Origin: Cymbidium sinense
Lineage: Eukaryota; Streptophyta; Magnoliopsida; Asparagales; Orchidaceae
Direction: 5' to 3'
NCBI GenBank assembly: GCA_021442155.1
Contig: CM038215.1
Coordinates: 273,213,014-273,277,013, forward strand
Length of the DNA stretch: 64,000 nt
The position numbers and the translations under genes were made by a program. The notes below the pieces were generated by a model that saw only the letters and a program-made list of their open reading frames with translations, made no database searches and was not told the DNA's origin. Below are positions 49,009 to 59,273 of the stretch, one piece after another. Position 1 is the first letter of the stretch; every line of letters starts with the position of its first letter.

Positions 49009-49501
49009 GTTTTTTTTAAGAAAGAACAAATTCAAATTGAACATTTCTACTTCTCGATTTCATCAACCAAGTAGCACCCCAAGTTTTTTACGACATAGGC
49101 AATGACATAGATAAAAAATGAGCACCCATATAGAAAATCAAAATCCTTACGTAATTAGAATCATCTCTACTATAAAGACATAGTTCCATAAGTACCACAT
49201 TGGATCGGTCATTCTTCAATAACTCCAGTTCCCATCAAAACCACCCCCGCCTCTCAAGTAGAGGGATCCACCATGATATCTCTGATCTCTCCCCCCACCA
49301 CCACCACTGTTGTAGCCTCCATCACTTCTCACGCCTCCGTAACCATCACTGCTCCGACCACCACCTCCATAACCACCAGCACCTCCAGATCCCCCACCAC
49401 CTCTATGATAAGTGTTGCCTCTGCCTTTGCCTCCACCACTAGATCTAGACTGGACCTAGTTGTCGGTGATGTTTCTACTATCAAGGTTCTGCCCATTCTT
49501 A
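49009..49501 (-). pseudogene. GRP retrocopy 8 (keeps the Gln codon)
   Basis: Reads NGQNLDSRNIT at the 5' end. This is the only copy in which CAG (Gln) of the NGQNL motif is intact, so it is probably closest to the founder there. The glycine tail is frame-disrupted. The A tract (T on +) is at 49010-49018, and the 5' breakpoint is the common one. Confidence 0.87.
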
Positions 49502-52500
49502 GGGTTTAGGGTTAGTTTAAGGTTTAGGGCTAGTTTAGATTTTAGGGTTTGGGGTTAGGGTTATTTGAGGGTAAGTTTAGGGTTTAAGGTTTAGGGTTTA
49601 GGGTTTAGGGTTTAGGGTTTAGGGTTTGGGGTTTAGGATTTAGGGTTATAGGTTTTAGGTTTTAGGGTTTAGGGTTTAGGCATTTAGGGTTTGGGGTTAT
49701 TTTATTTTAAAATTCTTTTTTAAATTAAGTAAATTGGTAGGTTTAGGTTTATTTGGTTTATATAGTTTATTTTTTATTTATTTAAGTTTACTTTATTTTT
49801 TATTTTTATTTAGTTTTAGTTTTAATTTTATTTAGTTTAGTTTATATATTTTAGTTTAGGTTTTATTTTAGTTTATTTTAGGTTTAGGTTATTTTATTAT
49901 GAGGTTTAGGTTTTATTTTATTTTAGGTTTAGATTTTAGGTTTTTATTTTAGGTTTACTTATAGGTTATATTTTAGTTTAGGTTTAGGTTAATTTTTATA
50001 TATTTAGGGTTTAGGTTAGGTTTAGGTTTATATTTAGGTTTAGGGATAGGTTTTAATTATTTTAGTTAAGTTTATTTTAGTATAGGTTTAGGTTTACTTT
50101 ATTTTATTTTAGGTTTAAGTTTTTCATTAGTTTATGCTTTGGTTCTATTTTATTTATTTTGGGTTAACTCTAGGTTTATATTTTAGGTTTAAGTTTTGTT
50201 TAGTTTTATTTTAGGTTTATTTTATTATTTTAGGTTTAGTTTTATTTTATGTCTATTTTAATTTAGTTTAGGTATTTTTTATTTTATTTTAATTTAGTAC
50301 TTTTTATTATATTTTCTTTTTTAGGTTTAAGTTTAGGTTTTTATTTTATTTTATTTTAGGTTTTTTTTATCTTATTTTTTAGGTTTAGTTTATGTAGATT
50401 TGTTTATGGTTTTATAGAGTATAGGGTTTGGGGCCCAGGTTTAGAGTGGTTGAGGGCCCATGGCTGGGTGTAGGTTTTGGGGTCAGTGGATCCGAGTTGT
50501 AGGTTTTAGATTTAGGTGTAAGATTTAGTGTGAGCTTAGTAGGTTTAGTTTGTGGTTTTAGTGGATGAGGGTTTAGGGTTGTAGGCTAATATTTTTCATT
50601 ATTTTATTTTAATTTAATTTAAATTAAGTAAACTAGTAGGTTTAGGCTTATTTAGTTTATTTAGTTTATTTTCTTTATTTATTTTAGTTTATTTTATTTT
50701 TATTTAGTTTAGTTTATTAATTTTATGTTCATTTATTCTATTTTATTTTTTAGATTTAAGTTTATGTTTAGGTTTATTATTTCATTTAGTTTTATTTTTA
50801 TTTTTATTTTTATGTGTAAGTTTTATTTTTATTTTTAGGTTTAGGTTTAGTTTTTTATTTTATTTTTTTATTTTTAGGTTTTAGGCTTTTATTGTAGGTA
50901 TATTTTAAGGTATTATTTCTCAGTTTAGGTTTATGTTCATGTTTATTTAATTTAATTTTAATTAGTTTTAGTCTAGATTTAGGTTTAGGTTTAGGTTTTT
51001 TTAACTTTATTTTAGGTTTACATTTTTTTTAGATTAGAGTTTAGGTTTTTTAGTTAATCGGTTTTATTTATTTAATTTTAGTTTAGTTTTTTCTTTTTAG
51101 GTTTAGGTTTTGGTCTTTATTCTATTTTATTTTGTTATTTTATTTTAGTTTAGGTTTTCTATTTATTTTATTATTTTCATTACTTTAGGTTTATGTTTTT
51201 AGCTTTTTAGGGTTTAGGGTTTAGGATTTAGGTTTTGGGTTTATTTTTAGGTTTATTTTTTAGTTTAGGTTTAGGTTTATTTTTTATTTATTTATTTTTA
51301 CTTAGTTCATGGTTTAGGTTTAGTTTACTTTAGGTTTAGGTTTTATTTATTTTAGTTTAGTTTATTTTAGTTTAGGTTTAGGCTTATTTTATTTTATTTA
51401 TTTTATTTATTTTTGGTTAAGTTTTATTTTAGTAGTTTATTTTATTTTATTTATTTTTAGGTTTTATTTTTCAGGTTCCATTTTTAGGTTTAGGTTTTTA
51501 TTTAAGTTTTATTTATTTTTTATTTTATGTTTAGTTTTTATTTTTTTAGGTTTTTTATTCTTAGCTTGATTTTATTTTTTTAGTTTTGATGAGGTTTTTA
51601 TTTATTTATTTTAGTTTATTTTTCTTTTTTTATTTTGATTTATTTTTAGGTTTAGGTTTAGGTTTTAGTTTAGGTTTCTATTTTTTTATATTTTATATTT
51701 TATTTATGCTTTGGTTTGTTTATTTACTTTATTTTTAGGTTTTATTTACTTTGGTAGTTTAGGTTTTGTGGTTTTAGGTCAGGGTCATAGTGGATTAAAG
51801 CTGTTTAAAGTTTAGGGTTTAGGGTTTGTTTTATGGTTTAGGATTTAAGATTTAGGGTTTAGGATTTAGGGTTTAGGGTTTTAAAAAATAAACCAAGAAC
51901 CCGGAGTTTAGTTTTATTTAGTTTATTTAGTTTATCTTATTATTTTGTTTAGGTTTATTTTCTTTATTTATTTAGTTTATTTATTTTAGGTTTATTTATT
52001 TTAGTTTAGGTTTCTATTTTAGTTCATTTTTTTTGGGTTTAGTTTATTTATTTTTAGTTTATTTTATTTTTTATTTTTAGGTTTGGGTTTTATTATTTAT
52101 TTTTTGGTTTAGATTTAGGTTGTTATTTTATTTTTTTAAGTTTATGTTTTAGTTTATATTTGAGGTTTTTTTAGGTTTATTTTTTAGTTTAGGTTTAAGT
52201 TTATTTTTAGTTTATTTTATTTTATTTAGTTTGGGATTTAGATTTAGGTTTAGTTTTATTTATTTTAGTTTAACTTATTTTAGTTTAGGTTTAGGTTTAT
52301 TTTATTTTTATTTTAGGTTATGTATTTTTAGTTTAGGGTTTGGGTTATCTTTTCATTTATTTAGGTTTTATTTTGGTTCATTTTAAGTTAAGTTTTATTT
52401 TATTTTATTTTAGGTTTATTTTATTTTATTTTACTTTTATTTTTTTTTATGTTTTTTATTCTTAGCTTTAGTTTATTTTTTTAGTTTAGTTTAGGTTTTT

Positions 52501-53352
52501 ATTTATTTTAATTTAGTTTAATTATTATTTTTTATTTTATTTTAGGTTTAGGTTTAGGTTTTAGTTTAAGTTTTATTTTATTTTAATCTTTTATTTCAAT
52601 TTAGGTTTTGTTAATTTAATTTTAGGTTTTATTTACTTTGGTTTAAGTTTTGGTTTTAGGGTTTAGTTTGGGTGGTTTTAGGTCAGGTAGGGTAGAGTTA
52701 GTTTTATGGTTTAGGGTTTAGGATTTTGGATTTACAGTTTAGGGTTTGGGTTTTTTTTTAAAATTAAGTAAACCATTAGGTTTAAGTTTATTTAGTTTAC
52801 TTTTTAGGATTATTTTTAAGTTTATCTTTTTATTTAGTTTTTATGTTATTTTATTATATTTTATGTTTAGTTTTTATTATATTTAGGTTTATTATTTTTA
52901 GGGTTTTTTATTATTATTTAGTTTAGTTTTAGTTTTTAGTTTAGTTTTATCTTATTTTATCTTATAGGTTTAGGTTTATTTAGGGTTAAGTGTAGGTTTT
53001 AGAGGTTTATCTTTATCTTTATTTTATCTTTAGTTTATTTAGGTTTAGGTCTATTTATTTTATCCCAGGTTTTATTTAGTTTAGGCTCGCTTTTAAGTTT
53101 TAGGGTAGGGCCCACTATTTAAGGTGGGTTTAGGTTTGTTTAGGTGAGTCAGGTTTGGGTTTAGTTGGGTTTAGGGTTTAGGCTTAGGGTTGTAAGTAGG
53201 GTTAGGTTAGGTTAGGGCCTAGGGTTTGGTATTTTTATTTTTTTATTTTTTATTTATTTAAATTAAGTAAAGTTATAGGTTTAGTTTATTTTTTATTTTA
53301 GTTTATTTTTTTTATTTAGCTTTATCTTTATTTTTATTTAGTTTAGTTTATT
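49502..53352 (+). repeat. Telomere-like satellite with five module repeats
   Basis: TTTAGGG and TTTATTTTAGG-type blocks alternate. Modules lie near 49733, 50627, 51893 (degraded), 52764 and 53266, so the higher-order spacing here is about 0.5-1.6 kb. GC-richer islands with GGCCCA words lie near 50400-50590 and 53090-53240, each ending just before a module. No GRP copy is present in this 3.9 kb. No gene. Confidence 0.88.
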
Positions 53353-53599
53353 TATGGATTGTAATTTTAGTTGTAGAAGTTATAGAGAGAGATAGTGGTG
53401 ACATTAGTGAACAACATTAAAAAAAGAGTTAGTGATTTAGATATTTAGGCTCTATTATTCAATGTGATTGAGAAATAGATGGAGATGCTATTAGTAGAAT
53501 TCAAGTTCGATGGCTGAAGTGGAGGAATGCATCTAGCCTGTAGTGTGATAGAAAAGTATCAGTTAAACTTCTAGAAAAATTTTATAAGATGGTGGTAAG

Positions 53600-53972
53600 A
53601 CCTACAATGATTTATGGTGTAGAATGTATGCCAATAAAAGAGAAGCATGAGACTAAGTTAAGTGTTGTAGAGATGAGGATGCTCAGGTGGATTAGTGGCT
53701 TTACTCTTAGAGATAAAATGTAAAATGTGTTTGTTCGAGAAAAAGCTGGAGTATCTTTAGTGGTAGATAAAATTAGAGAGAGTCACCTTAGATGGTTTGG
53801 CCACATAAAGCGTCACCCGTCAAATGACCCAGTTAGAAGAGTAGATGCATTAGAATTGCCTTATGTTAAGAAAGGTAGAGGTAGACCAAAAAAGACATGG
53901 TTAAGATGTATAAAAAATGACCTTATTATACTTGAATTGAATGAAAATCTGAGACATAATAAAACACAATAG
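53600..53972 (+). pseudogene. RTE ORF C-terminal fragment
   Basis: An open stretch of 81 codons from MFVREKAGVSLVVDKIRESH to NLRHNKTQ, then TAG where copy 1 has TGG (W of WRRR). One upstream stop (TAA at 53720) separates it from VEMRMLRWISGFTLRDKM. No catalytic residue is included. Confidence 0.85.
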
Positions 53973-54017
53973 AGATGAAGGATTCATGTAGCCAACCCCA
54001 CTTAGTGGGATAATGGC

Positions 54018-54055
<38 letters not shown>

Positions 54056-54056
54056 G
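54018..54056 (+). repeat. (TTG)n microsatellite, tail of RTE copy 2
   Basis: About 13 uninterrupted TTG units following GGGATAATGGC. This is the normal 3' terminus of plant RTE elements, and is longer here than in copy 1. Confidence 0.93.
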
Positions 54057-54066
54057 CTATTGTTGT

Positions 54067-54902
54067 TTAGTTTATTTATTTTAGGTTAGTTTAGGTTTTT
54101 TATTTTAGTTTATTTTTAAGGTTTAGGTTTAGGTTTAGGTTTATTTTTATTTTATTTCTTAGGTTTAAGTTTAGGTTTCGGTTTTTATTTTATTTTTTTT
54201 AGGTTTAGGTTTTAGGTTTTTATTTTAGGTTTACTTTTAGGTTTTATTTTTTAGTTTAGGTATATGTTTATATTTAGTTTATTTTATTTTATTTAGGGTT
54301 TAAGTTTAATATATTTTAGGTTTAGGTTTAGGTTTTATTTATTTTAGTTTAGGTTTAGGTTTATTTTATTTTTATTTTAGGTTTAGGATTTTTTAGTTAG
54401 GGTTTAAGTTTTATTATTTATTTATTTTTTAGGTTTATTCTTTAGGCTTAAGTTTTTATTTAGTTTCTATTTTATTTTATTTTAGGTTTATTTAATTTTT
54501 ATTTTATTTTTAGTTTTTATTTTATTTAGGTTTTTATTTTTTAGTTTAGTCTTTGTTTTAATTTATTTTTTTCTAGTTTAGTTTTTATTTCTTAGTTTAT
54601 TTTCTTTTTAGGTTTAAGTTTAGGTTTAACTTTAGGTTTAGGTATTTTTATTTTATTTTATTTTTTTTTTTGGCTTTATTTTATTTTTAAGTTTTATTTA
54701 GTTTAGGTTTAGGTTCATAGCATTTTAAGGTTTAGGGTTTAGGGTTTAGGGTTTATGCTTTAGGGTTTAGGGTTTAGGTTTTATGTTTAAGGGTTTAGGG
54801 ATTAAGGTTTAGGGTTTAGAGTTTTAGGGTTTAGGGTTTAGGATTGAGGGTTTAGGTTTCAGGTCCAGGTTTCAGGTTTTAGTTTATTATTTTGGATTTT
54901 TA
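54067..54902 (+). repeat. Telomere-like satellite
   Basis: TTTATTTTAGG-type repeat, the transition GGTTCATAGCATTTTAAGG (54713), then TTTAGGG to the A/T tract of GRP copy 9. No gene. Confidence 0.88.
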
Positions 54903-55393
54903 GTTTTTTTAAAAGAGAACAAATTCATATTCAACATTTCTTCTTTTTTATTTCATTAACCAACTAACACACCAAGTTTTCTAAGACATAAGCGATGGTA
55001 TAGATAAAAAATGAGCACGCATGGAGAAAATTGAAAACCACAGATAACTATAACCATCTCTACTATAAAGACACAGTTCCATAAGTAGCAAATCAGATCG
55101 GTCGTTCTTACATTTCTCCAGTTCCCAATTGAGCTACTCTGGCCTCTTAAGTAGCGGGATCCACCATTATATCCCTGATCTCTCCCTCCGCCACCACCAC
55201 GACTGTAACCTCCATCACTCCTTTCACCTCCATTACCACCACTACTCCGACCACCACCTCCATATCCACCAGCACCACCAGATCCCCCACCACCACAGCG
55301 ATAATCGCCACCACCGTCTTCACCTCCATCGCCAGATTTAGACTGAGCCTGGTTGATTATGATGTTCCAGCTGTCAAGGATCTTCCTATTCAT
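54903..55393 (-). pseudogene. GRP retrocopy 9, glycine-rich frame still open
   Basis: The best-preserved copy. From ATG at 55393 it reads MNRKILDSWNIIINQAQSKS, then about 75 residues of glycine-rich tail with GGY, GGGGSGG, GGGGRSSGG and YSRGGGGGRD, then GNWRN without a stop. The frame continues into the 3' UTR to 144 codons. The consensus start would be MNGQNLDGRNITVNQAQSRS, i.e. the last helix-strand of the RRM. RNP1 and RNP2 are absent, so RNA binding by the RRM is not expected. No promoter is visible. Still, this is the one copy where transcription could give a Gly-rich peptide. Confidence 0.85.
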
Positions 55394-56596
55394 AGGGTTT
55401 TGGTATAAGTTTAGGGTTGTTAGAATTTATGGTTTCAATTTTTTTTTAATTTATTTAGTTACTTTAGGTTTAAGTTTAGGGTTTGAGGTTCAGGGTTTAG
55501 GGTGTAGGGTTTGGGGTTTTTGGTTTAGGATGTTATGGTTTAAGCTTTTAGGGTTTAGGGTTTAGCATTTTGGGTCTGGTGTTTAGGGTTTAAGGTTGTA
55601 GGATTAGGGTTTAGAGTTTATGGTTTGGGGCTTGGGGTTTAGGGTCTTAGGGTTTATGCTTTTAGGGCTTAGGGTTAGAGTTTAGATTTACAGTTTATGG
55701 TTTAGGGTTTTTAACGATTTAGCAATTAAGGTTTAGGGTTTTTTTTAATTAAGTAAACTGGCAGGTTTAGGTTTATTTAATTTATTTTTTATTTATTTTA
55801 GTTTATTTTATTATATTTTTATTTAGGTTTATTTTATTTATTTAGTTTTTTATTTTAGGTTTATTTATTTAAGTTTAGTTTTTTATTTTATTTTATTTTA
55901 GGTTTAGGTAGTTTATGTTTATTTTGGTTTAGTTTTATTTTATTTTAGGTGTAGGTTTTATTTTTATTTTAGGTCACGTTGAGGTTTTATTTTATATTTT
56001 AGGTTTAGTTTTAGGTTTTATTTTAGGATTATTTTAGGTTTTATTTTAAATTTAGGTTTATTTATTTTTTAGTTTATTTATTTTATTTAGTTTAGGATTA
56101 GGTTTAGGTTTATTACATTTTAAGTTTAGGATTAGGTTTTATTTATTTAGTTTAGGTATAAGTTTATTTTATTCTTTTATTTTAGGTTTAGGTTTTTTTT
56201 TTTTTTTAGGGTTTAGGTTTTATTTTTATTAAGTAGTTTAGGTTTAGGTTTGTATTTAGTTTTTATTTTATTTTATCTTATCTTTATTTTATTTTTATTT
56301 TAAGGTTAGTTTTTATTTTACTTTTATGGTTATTTTATTTTAGTAGTTTATTTTAGGTTTTTATTTAATTTATTTTTATTTAGGTTTAGTTTAGGTTTAG
56401 GTTTAGTTTAGTTTAGGTTTTATTTTACTTATTTTATTTTATTTATTTAGGTTTCTTTATTTATTTTATTTTTATTTAGTTTATGTTTAGGAATTTAGTT
56501 TTTTAGGGTTTAGGGTTTGGGGATTAGGGCTTAAGGTTATAGGTTTTAGGGTATAAGTTTTAGGGTTTAGGGTTTAGGGTTTAGGGTTTAGGGTTT
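55394..56596 (+). repeat. Telomere-like satellite
   Basis: The linker ATTTATTTAGTTACTTTAGG (55449), a G-rich TTTAGGG block, the module AAGTAAACTGGCAGG at 55751, TTTATTTTAGG-type repeat, then TTTAGGG (56505-56596). No gene. Confidence 0.88.
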
Positions 56597-57099
56597 AGGG
56601 TTTTTAGTTTTTTTATAATAGAGAATAAATTCATATTCAACATTTCTTCTTTTCAATTTCATTAACCAAGTAACACACTAAGTTTTCTAAGACACAAGCA
56701 ATGACATAGATAAAAAATGAGCACGCATAGAGCAAATCAAAAACCCTAGATAACTAGAACCATGTCTATTATAAAGACGTAGTTCCATAAGCAGTAGATC
56801 GGATCGGTCGTTCTTCAATTTCTCCCATTCCCATCAGAACCACTCTGACCTCTCGAGTAGCATGATCCATCATCATATCCCTGAACTCTCCCTCCACAAT
56901 CGCCATGGCTATTACCTCTATCACTCCTCCTGCCTTCATAACCACCACTACTCTGACCACCACCTCCATATCAACCAGCACCTCCAGATCCCCCGCCACC
57001 ACTATGATAACCACCACCACCGCCTTTTCCTGCACCTCTAGATATTGACTGAGCCTGGTTGATGGTGATGTCCTACCATCAAGGTTCTTCTCATTCTTA
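56597..57099 (-). pseudogene. GRP retrocopy 10
   Basis: A full-length unit with A tract, 3' UTR and glycine-rich tail. The 5' end reads AAGAATGAGAAGAACC, where the consensus is GAATGGGCAGAACC. Frame changes occur after the NQAQS-like segment (near 57050). The junction with ATAAGAATG and telomere-like sequence is at the common breakpoint. Confidence 0.86.
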
Positions 57100-58772
57100 T
57101 GGTTTAGGTTTAGGTTTATGTTTATTATGTTTTAGGGTTTAGGTTTATTTTTAATTTTTTTTAGTTACTTTAGGTTTATGTTTAGGGTTTGGGGTTTAGT
57201 GTTTAGTGTTTAGGGTTAGGATTTAGGGTTTAGGTTTTAGGGTTTAGGGTTTTATGGTTTATGAATTTAGGGTTTAGGATTTAGAATTTGGGGTTCGTGG
57301 TATGTGGGGATTGGTTTTTTAGCCCAGGGTTTAGGGTTTGGGGTTTGGGGCCCAGGGTTTGGGGGTTTATGGTTTTAGGGTTTAGGGTAGGGTCATGGGT
57401 ATGGGATGGCTAGGATTTGGGCCCAGAATATTTTAGGCCCATGGTCATGGCCTGCCTGGGCTCAGGCCTTAATCAGGGCCCAGGTCAGGCCTGTGGTGCA
57501 CGCTCAGGAGCCTTTAGCCCAGTCAGGGTTTAGGTTAATGCCTCAGGGTAGGGTAGGTCAGGGCCCAGGGTGGTATCAGGGTGTGGGTGGCCCAGCCAGG
57601 ATTTTGTGGGTTAAGGTTTAGATTTTAGGGTTTTTTTTCTTAAATTAAGTAAACTCATAGATTTAGGTTTATTTAGTTTATTTATTATTTATTTTAGTTT
57701 ATTATATTTTTTATTTTTATTTAGGATTATTTTTTTAATTTGATTTAGTTTAGTTTATTTATTTTAGGTTTATTTATTTTTATTTTTGTATTTTATTTTA
57801 GTTTATTTTCTAGGTTTAGGTTTAGGTTTATGTTTATTTTTTTAGTTTAGTTTTATTTCAATTTTATTTTTGAGGTTTAGGTTTTATTATTTATTTTTAA
57901 GTTTAGGTTTAGGGTTTGTTTTTAATTAAGTAAATTAATACCTTTAGGTTTATTTAGTTTATTTTTTATTTATTTTATTTTATTTTATTTTTAAATTTTT
58001 AAATAAGTTTATTTTTTAATTCAATTTAGTTTATTTATTTTAGTTTAGCTTTTATTTTATTTTACTTTACTTTTTAGGTTTAATTTTAGGTTTATTTTTA
58101 TTTTTCTTAGTTTAGTTTTATTTTTCTTTTATTTTTATGGTTTAGTTTTTTTTTTAGGTTTAGTTTTTTATTTTATTTTTTGGTTTATGTTTTAAATTTT
58201 TATTTTAGGTCTATTTTTAGATTTTATAATTTAGTTTAGGTTTAGTTTTATTTTTAGGTTATTTTATTTTAGGTTTAGTTTATTTTATTTTTAGGTTGAG
58301 GTTTTATTTATTTTAGTTTATTTTATTTCAATTTAGGTTTAAGTTTATTTTATTTTTATTTTAGGTTTAGGTTTTTCTTTTAGTTTATGGGTTAGATTTT
58401 ATTTTTTATTTATTTTTAGGTTTTATTTTTAGGTTTATTTATTTGATTAGGTTTTTATATTTATTTTATTTTTAGGTTTTATTTAGTTTAGGTTTAGGTT
58501 TTTAGCTTTCGATAGTTTATGATTTAGGGTTTAGGGTTAATTTAGGATTTAGGTTTTGGGGTTTACGGTTCAGGGTTTAGGGTTTACATTTTAGGGTTTA
58601 GGTTTTACGATTTGGAGTTTAGGGCTTAGGGTTTTAGGGTTTAGGGTTTAAGGTTTTTAGGGTTTTTTTTTTAGGGTTGGTTTTAGGGTTTTAGTTTTAG
58701 GTTTAGGTTTCAGGTTTTAATTTAGGGTTAAGGGTTTTTGGTTTTGGGTTTAGGGTTCAAGCTTTAGGGTTT
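57100..58772 (+). repeat. Telomere-like satellite with a GC-rich island
   Basis: The linker TTTAGTTACTTTAGG (near 57160), TTTAGGG, then the most GC-rich stretch of the window (57290-57610; GGCCCAGG, GGCCTGCC). The module AAGTAAACTCATAG lies at 57645 and a second at 57926, then TTTATTTTAGG-type repeat, and TTTAGGG from about 58510. A + strand frame of 71 codons in the GC island is incidental. Confidence 0.87.
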
Positions 58773-59273
58773 AGGGAACAAATTTAGATTCAACCTTTCT
58801 TCTTTTCAATTTCATGAACCAAGTAACAAATCAAGTTTTCTATGACACAGGCGACGACATAGATAAAAATGAGCACGAATAGAGCAAATCAAAAACTCGA
58901 GATAACTAGCACTTTCTCTACTATAGAGACACAGTTCCATAAACAGAAGATCGGATCAGCCGTTCTTCAGTTTCTCTAGTTCTCATCAGAACCACCATGA
59001 CCTCTCGAGTATCGGGATCCACCATCATCTCCCCGATCTCTCCCTTCGCCACCACCACGGCTGTAACCTCCGTCGCTCCTCTTGCTTCCATAACCACCAC
59101 TGCTCCGACCACCACCTCCATATTCACCAGCACTTCCAGTTCCCCCACCACCACTGTGATAACCACCTCCTCCGCCTTCACCTCCACCGCCAGCTCTAGA
59201 GTGAGCTTGGTTGATGGTGATATTTAAGGTTCTACCCATTCTTATGATAGCCGTCAAGGTTCTACCCATTCTT
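58773..59273 (-). pseudogene. GRP retrocopy 11, with duplicated 5' breakpoint
   Basis: The tail reads NITINQAHSRAGGGG, then GGGGYHSGGG, YGGGGRSSGG, YSRGGGEGRDRG, RYSRGHGGSDEN and a stop where copy 9 has Trp. The 5' end carries the junction twice: GGTTCTACCCATTCTTATG occurs at 59228 and 59259, so 31 bases are duplicated. The A tract seen in other copies is absent; TTTAGGG abuts GAACAAATTTAG directly. It shares the TAG-for-Gln state. Confidence 0.86.

Larger units (their letters stand above)
53353..54066 (+). mobile_element. RTE-type LINE copy 2, strongly 5'-truncated, with (TTG)n tail
   Basis: Starts at ATGGATTGTAATTTTAG, equivalent to 32677 in RTE copy 1, so only sequence after the RT core is present. 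It reads YGVECMPIKEKHETKLSV, VEMRMLRWISG, SHLRWFGHIKRHPSNDPV, RGRPKKTWLRCIKNDL, then the conserved terminus. The tail is about 13 TTG units (54018-54056). The first 130 bases are similar to, but more rearranged than, copy 1. Confidence 0.9.

Noticed and set aside
57406..57621. 71-codon + strand frame in a GC-rich island
   Set aside because: It is built from repeated GGCCCAGG words and matches no family I know.
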